Part shown: in pieces, positions 25,031 to 36,016 of the stretch | Numbering within the stretch: position 1 is the first letter of the stretch | Layout: each line of letters starts with the position of its first letter | NCBI GenBank assembly: GCA_030998225.1 | Contig: JAPYXD010000701.1 | Coordinates: forward strand, 7,238,501 to 7,302,500 | Direction: 5' to 3' | From: Diplolepis rosae | Lineage: Eukaryota > Arthropoda > Insecta > Hymenoptera > Diplolepididae | DNA length: 64,000 nt | Program-made: the position numbers and the translations under genes | The notes under the pieces: generated by a model | What the model saw: only the letters and a program-made list of their open reading frames with translations | Database searches by the model: none | What the model was told of the DNA's origin: nothing

Positions 25031-26530
25031 ACGTCGAAGCTTGGAAATCAGCAATTTGGAAGCAATTCGGTTAATCCTCTCGACCACGTATTTTTGTTTA
25101 AACCTAAAACTTTTGCAAGTTCATTTTTTGTGGGTTTTATGGTCGTTGAACCCGAATCTGAGGTGACAATTTTTTATTTCAAAAAATCTAATAAGTTGGA
25201 TAAAAATTCAAGAAATGGTGATAGTATTTCTGAAAGTGGTTTTCTGGGTTTTTTTGTCACTGAATCTGAATTTGGCGTAAATAATTTATCATTTTCAAAA
25301 TTCCGAGCCAATCAGAACTATTCCGATTCATTCCGATATCTGTATCCAAGCCAATGCGAACTATTCAGAAGCAATCCGAAAAACATTTTGTATCTCTTTT
25401 GATTAAAGCGGACAATAATCAATCCGAGGCATCAATCTAAATGAATACGAAACAATCCGAACCAAGTTTTGAATCCGAATCGTTCCGACCTCAGATTACT
25501 TCGGATTAAAAATTCGGTTTGAATAAATTTGAGTTCGAATTTATACCTCGGATTAAATCGGATTCATTTTTGACTGTTTTTCATCAAACGAGATACAAAA
25601 AGACTTCGGATTGGTTCTTAATGACTCGGAATAGATCCAAAGAGATTTCGGAATAGATCTGATTTGCTCGGAATGAATTTCAATTTGATAATTTTGCCAG
25701 GGGTCTGTTTATATCTTTTTTACATTTATTGTATATTTATATGTATATTACTGATTCAAAAAAATATACTATAAGAACAAATAAACCTGCTACAATTTCT
25801 ATAGCATATTGATTTCAATCAATGCGAGTTTAATAATATTGAGGTATCAATATTTTTAATGCAAGTTTCAGATTGGAATATTTCTATCCGTACCATTTAG
25901 TCCTATTACGAATTTGATTTTAATGCCAATGCGAGTTATTCCAAATCTAATTAAAACTCGAAGCTCCGGATTTGTTCGGTTAAGATTTCAAGTGGACGCA
26001 CGAAAACAGACCAATTGAAATTGTGTTCCAAATTGGTGTCGGATTCATTACGATTGTCTATCGAGAGGACGCACGGATTAAATACAGTCAAAAAGAATGC
26101 ATTCGAGTAGCCTCAAAGTCGTTCATATTAAGTTTTGAAGTGATGTACGGATTAATATGGCTTCTACAATTTTTTCGGATTGCTACCGAATTGGTTCGCA
26201 TCGATTTCCACAGGAATGTACGAATTTAGCCAGTTAAAAAAAGTCCCTCAAATTAACTTCCAAAGAGACGCATGAATTAAGACAGCTTAAAAAATTCTAT
26301 AGATTAATTTAGGATACATTCGAATTGACTTCCGAGAGGAGACAGAGCTTTAATCTGTTTGGAAAAGCTTCTCGGATTGATTTCGGAATCGTTTAAATAA
26401 AATTTGGAGCCAGAATCGAGACTGACTAAATACATTAATTGGATTGGCCTCGGATTTATTCGAATTGAATCCCAAAGAGACGGATCAAACTTGCTCAGAT
26501 TAGTTTCAGCATGCCTCGTATTGGTGAGGA
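25031..26530. repeat. ATTCGGATT-rich degenerate repeat
   Basis: TTCGGATT/AATCCGAA variants recur every few tens of bases over about 1.2 kb. A foldback core is formed by CAATCCGAAAAACATTTTGT (25374) and CGAGATACAAAAAGACTTCG near 25590. Open frames at 25094-25402 and 26023-26229 translate the repeat and are not genes. Confidence 0.65.
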
Positions 26531-26633
26531 AACAAATTTCAAATTATAATTCCTTAATTTTTCATTAGAAAAAGGGAAATGACCAACCTCGGACTATGTA
26601 GATATTGTACTCCAATTTATTATTCTTGATAAC

Positions 26634-26663
26634 GTTTCAAAGACAATATGTCAACCTCTTTAG
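26634..26663 (-). ncRNA. Degenerate hammerhead-like core (H3)
   Basis: The minus strand reads CTAAAGAG, a short imperfect stem-loop (GAC/GTC), then GAAACGTT. The core G of CTGA is A here, so it is probably inactive. It is mirrored at 30004-30033. Confidence 0.25.
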
Positions 26664-26997
26664 ATCATCCAAAATATTTAATTTGAAAATTATTTGACTC
26701 TATGTAAATCAAACAAATTTATAAAAATATTAAAAACAATAAATACATCAAATTAATCAATAAAATATTTTCGAATTACCTGTCGTTACAAAATAATCTT
26801 CACAAAACAAACATCACAAAAATAGTCGAAGATGTCAAACAAAAACTTGGTCAGAACAATTTTCCATAATGTTTCAAAATTTGTAATAAAAAACATAACT
26901 GGAAATTATGTCACAATTATTAATATTAAAAACAAATTGTAGTCAAATTTGTAACTTGTAATAGACATTGCCTATAACCATACAACGGAGAGTAATC

Positions 26998-27027
26998 TTC
27001 TTCTTATTCTTCTTCTTCTTCTTCGTA
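26998..27027 (+). repeat. CTT microsatellite
   Basis: Run of TTC/CTT triplets with one interruption, in the left-arm extra segment of the foldback. Confidence 0.85.
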
Positions 27028-27359
27028 CAGCATTGGCACTGTACTGACAAAGCCTTGTACATTTGAACTGCGCATGCGTCTATTACAATACGCTACTACT
27101 ACACAAGATCGAGAAAATCAAAATGGCCGGAACTAGTCGCGAAATATCAAGTGCAATGGACGAGAATCATGATGAATACTAGATTAGATTCGAGTGTACG
27201 CATAAAAACTCGTATATGCACCGAAGTCTCATAAAATAGAATATGTGCCAATACACACAATTCGGGTAATTACGAAACTCGCTTAAAATGCTCGCAGGAG
27301 TGATCGCACCTCGGCTTCGATCTCCTGTGAGTATTGTCGTTCGTCGCGTAATAACCATC

Positions 27360-27381
27360 ATTATGCGCCTAGGCGCATAAT
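27360..27381. repeat. Perfect 22 bp palindrome
   Basis: ATTATGCGCCT followed immediately by its reverse complement AGGCGCATAAT. It is in the left arm of the 3.5 kb foldback and has no counterpart in the right arm. Confidence 0.95.
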
Positions 27382-27710
27382 ATACTATTATCAACATGAG
27401 TGGCATCAATATACCACGAGCAGCTACTACTAAGAAAATAACAGTCGAGAAACGGAAATTATAGTGGACAAATTTATCAGATGTGAGGAACATAAGAGAA
27501 ATATTAATCTAAATGAAAAATACCATAATGTGGTTACGAAACAGAGAATAAATAATAAAAGTGATACATGATCTCAACATGATTTTAATTGGGATGATAT
27601 TAAAATGATAAACAAAAATATATTTGATTCTATATTCTAATAAATTTGTAGTTCGATGAATTGTTACTTTATTTCCGTTTGCTACGGCACTGTTTCAAAT
27701 ATGTCCACTA

Positions 27711-28144
27711 CTCTTTAAACCTGAATCAGTGAAATAGTCACTGATTTTATCAGTAAAAATATAACAACTAATGAATCAGTGCCCTGCTTTGATTTCACTG
27801 AGGAATCAGTGAACGCGCCACCTGAACATAACCTTTAAATTCGCGAAGTTACCTGCGAACGCTTAAAGTATAACGATGGATCTGTAATTTTTAATTATAC
27901 ACAATAATTACAATATGTAATAATAATTACGTAATTTATTTTTAGTGTTGTTTAACCTAAAATAAACTTGTTAATCGATCATTAAAATATATTGCTGCTT
28001 TTACTATTCCCACCTGAAGATTTCACTGATTCAATAAGTGAGTTCAATCTATTTCACTGATTCTCAGTGAAAGACTTATAGCTGCTGGGTTCAGTGAATA
28101 GTCACTGCGAATCAGTGGCCGTTCACTGATTTAGGTTTAGAGAG
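27711..28144. mobile_element. 434 bp MITE, CTCTYTAAAYCTGAATCAGT ends, TA duplication
   Basis: Terminal repeats CTCTTTAAACCTGAATCAGT and (inverted) CTCTCTAAACCTAAATCAGT. TA flanks at 27709-27710 and 28145-28146. The unoccupied site is preserved in the left arm of the foldback (27447-27470), confirming TA duplication. Family members occur at 56469, 60344 and 62601. Confidence 0.92.
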
Positions 28145-28203
28145 TATAATTTCCGTTTCTCGACTATTAATTTTTTAGTAGTAGGTGCTCGTGGTATATT
28201 GAT

Positions 28204-29600
28204 CCCAGCAAACACGTTATGTAACCGCTCCGTAACAAAAGGGTAACGTAGTTATTTCTAGTTATGTAACGATTGTTATTGTTCAGTGATGTAATTTCTA
28301 TATAACGGGAAGGTAACAATGTTATGTAAGATTGTTACCGCGTGAAGATGTAAAAGATCAATAAAAGAGTGAATGTTACAATTCTGTATCAGTGGGATGT
28401 ATATGCTATAGAAAAACAATGTAAAATTCGTTCTCTAATTGTGTTACACACATGATCTGTAACAGGTTTGTCATAATGTTATGTAAGTGAACTGTCACGG
28501 CATTACTGTATAATTATGTAAGTCGTGCATAATGTACATTAATAAAAGCTATGTAACAATGTGACATAATTATTATGTAAGAATTATGTAACATTTGTTC
28601 TGTAACTCGGTTGCCCGAATGATCTATAACAATATTTTTTCTTTGTTACGTAAGGGTAATGTAACAGCGTTACGGAATAGTTATGTGAGTTGTATGTAAT
28701 ATACATTAGTAACAGCTACGTAACAATGTTACGTAATTTTTATGTAAGAATCACGTAACATCGTTTCTATAACTTGGTTACCTAAATGATCTATTACAAT
28801 TTCGTTGCTTTGTTACGTAAGGGTAATGTAACAATGTTACGCAATAGTTATGTTAGTTGTATATAATGTACATTAGTAACAGCTACGTAAAAGTGCGACA
28901 TAATTTTTATGTGATAATACTGTAACTTTGATTCTGTAACTTGGTTACGCGAATGATCTATAACACTTTCTTTGCAGTGTGACGTAAGTGTACTATGACG
29001 GCATTACTGTGTAGTGCTTCTCTGTAAGTTGTGTATAATGCACGTTATTATCAGATATGTAACAATCATGTAATATTATATATAGATATTTTAATTTCCC
29101 GAATACCGACATCAATAATAGTTGGAAAAATTAAAAATTGTGGGTAATATAACTTGTGTAAATTAAATTGCTCTTATGGTAAAATTTCACATGCCCTAAG
29201 TATAATATTCAGTAATCGACAAATAACACAAAGGTGCAAAATTTGACTCACAGAAATGAGTTGTGTACTATCAATATTTTATCATCGTATATCTGTTTAA
29301 CACATCTCCGTTACATACTATTTACATATCGCTTTTACAAAACTTCTATATAACATAATTGCATAACACATATAGAACATATTTACATTGATGCTGCGTA
29401 ACAATATAGCACATATGTTACATAAGTCTGTTACAGATCCATTACATCACAGCGTTGCAGAGCTGTTATAGAACTAATTTATCACACAGTGTGTGACATT
29501 TTGCGTCACAGGTGACTCACTTGTAAGTCACCAGCTATGTAACGTGTTACAATCTGTTACGTAACAGTTACATACATGTTATATAACAGTGTTTGCTGGG
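28204..29600. mobile_element. 1.4 kb element with CCCAGCAAACAC ends
   Basis: The ends CCCAGCAAACACGTTATGTA and (inverted) CCCAGCAAACACTGTTATAT bound 1397 bp packed with GTTACGTAAC/GTTATGTAAC-like palindromes. Comparison with the unoccupied left arm (TATTGATGCCACTC) suggests a 2 bp AT duplication: ATTGAT before and ATGTCACTC after. No transposase. It is non-autonomous. Short duplications of this kind are reported for ISL2EU-type DNA transposons, but assignment is only a guess. Confidence 0.8.
28450..29100 (+). repeat. ~160-177 bp tandem units inside the CCCAGC element
   Basis: GAATGATCTATAAC variants start units near 28450, 28617, 28794 and 28951. Each unit repeats TTACGTAAGGGTAATGTAAC and ACATTAGTAACAGCTACGTA-like segments. 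Confidence 0.85.
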
Positions 29601-30003
29601 ATGTCACTCATGTTGATAAAATTAATAATTTTCAACTTCTTTGTAAAATAGTTAAAAAATTTTTTTTTAAATGTGTAAAATAAAATTTTCAAACTATCAA
29701 TGTCTATTAGAAATTAAAAATTTGACTACAATTTGTTTCTAATATTAATAATTGTGACATAATTTCCAGTTATGTTTTTTATTACAAATTTTGAAACATT
29801 GTGGAAAATTGTTCTGACCAAGTTTTTGTTTGACATCTTCGACTATTTTTGTGATGTTTGTTTTGTGAAGGTTATTTTGTAACGACAGGTAATTCGAAAA
29901 TATTTTATTGATTAATTTTATGTATTTATTGTTTTTAATATTTTTATAAATTGTTTGATTTATATAGAGTCAAATAATTTTCAAATGAAATATTTTGGAT
30001 GAT

Positions 30004-30033
30004 CTAAAGAGGTTGACATATTGTCTTCGAAAC
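30004..30033 (+). ncRNA. Degenerate hammerhead-like core (H3)
   Basis: CTAAAGAG, imperfect stem, then GAAACGTT. The flanks TGAT and GTCA could pair as a 4 bp stem I. The same CTGA-to-CTAA change as the left-arm copy suggests that the family or its recent ancestor already carried it. Confidence 0.25.
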
Positions 30034-30126
30034 GTTGTCAAGAATAATAAATTGGAGTACAATATCTACATAGTCCGAGGTTGGTCATTTCCCTTTTTCT
30101 AATGAAGAATTTTGTTCGGACGTTAA

Positions 30127-30484
30127 GGCCATGGATCAACCAGATCACGTGACCAAATTCCTGTAAAAGTTCGTGTAAGATAACTTTTTTCTTTTACAAA
30201 ATATCTTCCTGAAAATTTGGAAAATACTACAGAACACGATAGAGAACGTCTGTCAACTTTGTATGAGTGAAAATTTTGCAAAAAATTTTACAGTTAACTG
30301 TAATTGTCGATAAGTTTTCGAATTTTTTTCAAAATTTTTACTAAAAAGAAGTTAACAGACGTGCTTTATTATCTTTTGTTACGTTTCCCAAATTATCAGA
30401 AAGATACATTGTAAATTAAAAAAGTTATCTTACATGAACGAGTAAATGTATAATTTAGTCACGTGGTCCGATTGATCCATGGCC
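30127..30484. mobile_element. Family L palindromic MITE, complete copy
   Basis: Near-perfect palindrome: GGCCATGGATCAACC...CACGTGACCAAATT is mirrored by TTTAGTCACGTGGTCCGATT..CCATGGCC. Partial copies lie at 49775-49995 and 54713-54985. Confidence 0.88.
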
Positions 30485-31183
30485 ATAATTTTATAACTTT
30501 AGAGTGAATTACAAAATCAGTAAATTAAAAAATAAATTACAAGATACATGTTAGACTGGGAAAAATGCTATTCTTTTGTATTAAAATAAGGAAAATTATA
30601 CAAATGTTCGAAAACTGCTTTTTACCTTGGGTACGTTCTTATGTTAATGATTGTCAAAGTAATGTACCTCTGATAAGACTCATGCGTTTTCCGAGCGTTA
30701 ATGTGTAGATTGTACCGACCTTGTCGCCCGACTTTCCCTACCGGCAAAGTAAGCGATAAACCATATTCTACCAGGTTCACATTATTCGCTTTTATCGAGT
30801 TTTAACATAACAGCGGATTCCTTTATGGAAACGCCGTTAATTTTACGAGCCAGGGCATATTTAGCTGGCTGATCGTAAAGTCATACTTTGCATCGCGATA
30901 AAGTTAAAACACCATCGACCAGGTTTAAAGCAAAGTTCGGCTCGTAAATACGGGAGCAACTTTCTCGATATTTCCAATATACACCTTGGTGCACTTGAAG
31001 ACTGGCCAAGAGCTGGCAAGTTACTGTTAAACTTGCAAAGCGTGGGAATGAGTCTATAAACCACCTTACTCTTGCAATTCAATATCCTGAGAATGGTTTA
31101 TAACTTTATTTCAGAAAACTATACATCGGAATTTTGTCTAGAATTTAGAATTCAAATTACCTCAATGATTAAACTTTAAAATT
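30485..31183. other. Unique sequence, candidate regulatory core
   Basis: 30690-31080 is more complex and GC-richer (GACCTTGTCGCCCGACTTTC). The minus-strand frame at 30861-31082 has no recognisable motif. Confidence 0.3.
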
Positions 31184-31400
31184 TAAAGAGACATGTTTGA
31201 TAACATGTCTGCTATTATATTGACCCGAAATTGACAGAATTTTTGTTAATTTCTCATTTTGTTGGCATTGGGTCAATTTCTTTTTATTTTTTTCTATTAA
31301 AATTATCAATGTTATTTATAATAAAAAACGCAAAAAAGAGAAGGCAAACGTTTCGGCCACATATGGGGGCCCTCTTCAGTGCCATAAATTAAAAGATTAA
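31184..31400 (-). repeat. Family H2 repeat, copy 1
   Basis: Starts AGAGACATGTTTGATAACAT and ends TTCGGCCACATATGG..CCCTCTTCAGTGCC. The same sequence at 37387-37596, and a 3'-truncated copy at 55904-56069. Confidence 0.88.
31350..31379 (-). ncRNA. Hammerhead-ribozyme-like core (H2)
   Basis: The minus strand has GGCA before CTGAAGAG, then GGCC, loop, GGCC and GAAACGTT, followed by TGCC. Stem I is GGCA/TGCC (4 bp). Stem II is GGCC/GGCC with one extra G. ACGT can act as a loopless stem III. All conserved core bases are intact. The next core (H1) begins 164 nt away at 31514. Confidence 0.5.
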
Positions 31401-31790
31401 TAATGAAGCAGGACTTATATCGACCCTTAGTATTAATATTCAAATATTGTTGATGTTCTTAGTTGGCTTTAGGGTCCAGAAAAAATGTAACTCAAAGTTT
31501 CATGTTTTCAAACGTTTCGACTCAGATTGGGGTCCTCATCAGTGAGAATTTATTTCTATAAAAAATACAAAGGAAGAAACTTCAAAATTGCCCGTGTGAC
31601 GGATAAACATTTTGGTAAAAAGGATATGAAGGAATTAAAAGTGTGAAAATATAAAATTGGTCAAGTAACTAAATTTGCAAAAAAGTAAAACTGTACAAAA
31701 AATTTTTTTTTTGTAAAAATTCTAAGGGGGGGAACTTAAAAAATAGCACGTGTGACGGATAAACATTGTGGTAAATTTTAAAAAATACAA
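31401..31790 (-). repeat. Family H1 repeat, short copy joined to H2
   Basis: GGACTTATATCGACCCTTAG through TTGGCTTTAGGGTCCAG and the core, plus one tandem unit ending near GTGGTAAATT. It is nearly identical to 37597-37970, so H2 plus H1 was copied as one unit. Confidence 0.88.
31514..31542 (-). ncRNA. Hammerhead-ribozyme-like core (H1)
   Basis: As the other H1 cores, but stem II reads GACCC/GAGTC with one C-A mismatch. The same change is in the 37710-37738 copy. Confidence 0.4.
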
Positions 31791-32336
31791 AAAATCCGTT
31801 TCGTCACTTTAGAGCTATGGTCTTAGTAATAAAGAAAATTTTTGATTTATTTTTTCAGATGATGCTGACTGCGCGCACTAATTGAAGAGTTATACTCAAT
31901 AAGGCGACAGGCGCTCGAAAACCTGTAAAAGTATTGTCCGCCTCGTGATGTCATAGTCAAAAATTGAAAATCGAAATTCGAAAAAACCAAAAACATGGTT
32001 TTATAGCTCGTGAAAAATGAATGTTAGTTTCCTCTTACAGTTTTTTTATAACGTTGCAAATTTTCGAGTAAATTAATAAAAAGTGTGTTGGTTTTAAAGC
32101 ATAGAAACCATGTTTTATTTCAATCCACTCGCCTCGAAAAATTCATTAATTAACGGATTGCGAAACTTTTTTTTGCGTTCTACACATGAATCTCTGGTGG
32201 AGGCGACAGTGCTTGAAAACCATTTTTTTGTTCATTGTTAAATGGTTTTTTTTTAATCCGAAGAAAAAACTATGTTTTTCGAGCTTCGGACCGAAAAAGT
32301 GAGCGAGGAAGTTTGAGCTACAGTAAACTTCCCGCG
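31791..32336. other. Unclassified AT-rich sequence
   Basis: GGCGACAG.GCT.GAAAACC occurs twice (about 31906 and 32201), suggesting old duplication. No gene is recognised. Confidence 0.35.
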
Positions 32337-32660
32337 AACAAGTTGATCATTAGTATATGGAGCAACTTTTTGGAAAATATCAACTCGATTGAACAATTCC
32401 TTTCGAAAATACAACGAGTTGAACGCAAATGCGAATTAGGTTTTGACGCTCATTTTCATCGCATGCCACTCCTACTCTCTTTCTCTATCTTCCTTCGCTT
32501 CTACTCATCGGCGCGCCTGCATTGCTCGTAACAAAACCGGTAAAATCGCGTCAAAACCTAATTCGCATTTGCGTTCAACTCGTTGTATTTCCGAAAGTAA
32601 TTGTTCAATTGAGTTGATATTTTCCAAAAAGTTTCTCCATGTACTAATGATCAACTTGTT
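32337..32660. mobile_element. 324 bp foldback MITE
   Basis: Arms of about 110 bp: AACAAGTTGATCATTAGTA... to ATTAGGTTTTGACG (32337-32449), mirrored by CGTCAAAACCTAATTCGC... to TGATCAACTTGTT (about 32553-32660). The GC-richer loop contains GGCGCGCC. The open frames at 32235-32673 are translations of the palindrome. Confidence 0.9.
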
Positions 32661-32802
32661 TAATTTAATTTAATTTTTTTTTTCGGATGACTCCAAGTGC
32701 CGTAATCATACACGCCACCCACCTACCTTCTTTCAAAGGTGTTTACTTCAACTTAAAAAAACTATTATAAAATTGTGTAAAATTGAGTGAAAAACAATTT
32801 TT

Positions 32803-34351
32803 ACATTCTCATCATGGATAAAAAGGTATTGGTTTTATGTGAAAAATGACTTTCGCAATTTTCATCAAATCTTTACGTTTTGAGACCCCCTGAGTCAGAA
32901 AAAAAGGTTTTTACGAAAGTGTCTGTCTGTCTGTCTGTAGTAGGTCGTGTGCAGCATAACTCTCGATAGAATTATCAGATTGAATTGAGCTTTGGCACAC
33001 TTTATCGGAGCCGAAAAAGTAAGGACAAGTTCGTTAACCAGCCACATCCAATTAAAATTGAGGGATTGAGCACTACTTTTGTGTTTTTGAAAATAACGTT
33101 TTGAAAAGATCAAAAATTCCAAAACTGGTTTTTGATAGTGCTCATAAATATCTACAAATTATCTCAATAACATTTTTTGATTAAATCAAAATTAGAAATG
33201 TTACAGCATATTCAAATTCGAAAAAAGTCAATATCAAAATTTCATTTTCCAGTTAAATTATACGAGATACAAGAACGTTATGATAAAATATTATTTTCTA
33301 CATAAAGTCCTACAAATTTGAATTGTAACATTTTTTCATAAGATTTATTTATTTTCTTCCAAATATCTCAAAAAGAAAAAACAATCGTAGACTTTATTTA
33401 AGGAAACGATTTTGCAGAACAACGCTTATTTCGTATCTCACATATTTTGGTGAAAAAAATTGAATTTTTTCAATATTAAAAATCAAAAAATTTAAATATA
33501 CATCCTGTCGAGAAATTTCTCGATAAGAATGTGTAGACCTTATTTAGCCAAACAATTTTTCATCTAAAAGTTTTTTTTGTATCTCACATATTTTGTCTAA
33601 AAAATGGAATTTTTGAACTTTAATCGTATTTTTTGCAATTGAAACAAAAAATATATCTTTTATCAGAAACTATGTGAGACAAAATTTGTAGATCTTTTTG
33701 AAACGAACAACTTTGTATTCTTACGTTTTTTTCGTATTTCACATATTATTGTTAAAAAATTGAATTTTGGATTTTCAATGGTTTTTTTTTTTAAATTAAA
33801 AAGAAAAATATGCATCTTATGAAAAAACGTTACAATTCAAATTGGTAGGTCTTTATGTAGAAAATAATATTGTATCATAACGTTTTTTCGTGTCTCGTAT
33901 AATTTAACTGGAATTTTGATATTGACTTTCTTCGAATTTGAATATGCTGTAACATTTCTAATTTTGATTTAATCAAAAAATGTTATCAGGATAATTTGTA
34001 GAGATTTATAAGCACTATCAAAAACCAGCATTGAAATTTTTTATTTTTTTAAAAAATTATTTTCAAACACACAAAAGTAGTGCTCAATCCCTCAATTTTG
34101 ATTGGATGTGGCTGGTTAACGAACTTGTCCTTACTTTTTCGACTCCAATAAAGTCTACCAAAGCTCAATTCAATCTGATAATTCTGTCGAGAGTTATGCC
34201 ACACACGACCTACAGACAGACAGACAGACAGACACTTTCGTAAAAACCCTTTTTTCTGACTCAGGGGGTCTCAAAACGTCAAGATTTGATGAAAATTTCG
34301 AAAGTCATTTTTCACATAAAACCAATACCTTCTCATCCATGATGAGAATGT
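32803..34351. repeat. Family P, back-to-back inverted pair
   Basis: Starts ACATTCTCATCATGGATAAA and ends ATCCATGATGAGAATGT. The two halves meet near 33346, where CATAAGATTTATTTATTTTC joins unlike parts of the family. Both halves carry the (GACA)n/(CTGT)n tract. The repeated peptide frames at 32895-33122 and 34031-34243 come from this shared tract. Confidence 0.85.
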
Positions 34352-34454
34352 AAAAAATTCCAGTTTTTAACCTAAATATTTGAGATACGAAATAAGCGTT
34401 GTTCTGCAAAATCGTTTCTTTAAATAAAGTCTACGATTGTTTTTCCTTTTTTTT

Positions 34455-35860
34455 CTCATCGCGCGCAGCTCGCTTCGCTCGCAAGTTTGAGCGCGCCTAG
34501 GGCGCGCGATTCGATCGTCGCGCTTCGCGCTCCGGAATTTTTGAACGTCGCGCTTCGCGCTCGGTCTTGTACTCTTCGCATACATTTAAGTTTATTTCTT
34601 ATATTTTGATACTGAAGCTCAAACCAATTTTATAATAATATTACAGATGATGTGAATTACACATTTTCTCAAAGTCACTGAATTTCTTTTTGAATTTAAG
34701 TGAAACAGGAAATTCAATTTACTTAAGGCTCTATCGGCCTTAAGGAACACATTCTCATCATGACACTCGCGCTTCGCGCTCGATTTTCTGTATACATTTC
34801 AGTATAACTTTTTAATAAATTACATGATTAAAAGAATTTACTTTCTTCCACATATCTAAAAAGGAAAAACAATCGTAGACTTTATTTAAGGAAACGATTT
34901 TACAGAACAACGCTTATTTCGTATCTCACATATTTTGGTGAAAAAAATCGAATTTTTTCAATATTAAAAATCAAAACATAAAATATACATCCTGTCCCGA
35001 AATTTCTTTATGAGAATTTGTAGACCTCATGTAGGCAAACAATTTTCCATCTAATTGTTTTTTTTGTATTTCACATATTTTGTCTAAAAAATAGAATTTT
35101 TTAATTTTTATCGTATTTTTTGGAATTGAAACGAAAAATATATCTTTTATCAGAAACTGTGTCAGACAAAATTTGTAGATCTTTTTGAAATGAACAACTT
35201 TGTATTCTTACGCTTTTTTCGTATTTCACATATTTTGTCTAAAAATGGAATTTTTTCATTTTTATCGTATTTTATGGAATTGAAGCGAAAAATATATGTT
35301 TTTTCAGAAACTGCGCCAGACAAAATTTGTAGATATTTTTGAAACGAACAACTTTGTATTCTTACGTTTTTTTGGTATTTCCAATATTATTGTTAAAAAA
35401 TTGAATTTTGGATTTTCAATAGTATTTTTTTTAATTAAAAAGAAAAATATGCATCTTATGAAAAAATGTTATAATTCAAATTTGTAGGCCTTTATGTATT
35501 CAATAATATTGTATCATAACGTTTTTTCGTATCTCGTATAATTTAACTGGAAAATGGAATTTTGATATTGACTTTTTTCGAATTTGAATATGCTGTAACA
35601 TTTCTAATTTTGATTTAATCAAAAAATGTTATAAGGATAATTTGTAGAGATTTATGAGCACTATCAAAAACCAGGATTGGAATTTTTGATTTTTTCAAAA
35701 AATTATTTTCAAAAACACAAAAGTAGTGCTCCATCCCTCAATTCTGATTGGATGTGGCTGGTTAACGAACTTGTCCTTACTTTTTCGGCTCCGATAAAGT
35801 GTACCAAAGCTCAATTCAATCTGATAATTCTATCGAGAGTTATGCCGCACACGACCTACT

Positions 35861-35899
<39 letters not shown>

Positions 35900-36016
35900 C
35901 TTTCGTAAAAACCATTTTTTCTGACTCAGGGGGTCTCAAAACGTAAAGATTTGATGAAAATTTCGAAAGTCATTTTTCACATAAAACCAATACCTTCTCA
36001 TCCATGATGAGAATGT
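34455..36016 (+). repeat. Family P repeat, long copy
   Basis: Runs from CTCATCGCGCGCAGCTCGCT through a duplicated CGTCGCGCTTCGCGCTC (34516 and 34546). AT-rich tandem segments include a duplicated ~120 bp piece near 35100-35340. It continues to a long (GACA)n (35861-35898) and ends ATCCATGATGAGAATGT. Confidence 0.85.
35861..35898 (+). repeat. (GACA)n microsatellite
   Basis: About nine CAGA/GACA units, longer than in the other family P copies, so slippage is active or recent here. Confidence 0.95.

Larger units (their letters stand above)
26561..30106. mobile_element. 3.5 kb foldback element with two nested insertions
   Basis: The outer arms match inverted over about 400 bp. TTCATTAGAAAAAGGGAAAT (26561) pairs with ATTTCCCTTTTTCTAATGAA (30087-30106), and further inward GACCAACCTCGGACTATGTA pairs with its complement. 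The right arm is interrupted by the elements at 27711-28144 and 28204-29600. The left arm has an extra stretch at about 26970-27380. No transposase is recognised; the 104-codon frame at 27179-27493 lies in arm sequence and is unconvincing. Confidence 0.85.

Noticed and set aside
27179..27493. 104-codon minus-strand frame
   Set aside because: Part lies in the inverted arm of the foldback, and no protein family is recognised.
35677..35946. Peptide ending TDTFVKTIFSDSGGLKT recurring in four places
   Set aside because: It follows the family P repeat and its (GACA)n tract. The copies differ by indels and stops, with no sign of coding constraint.
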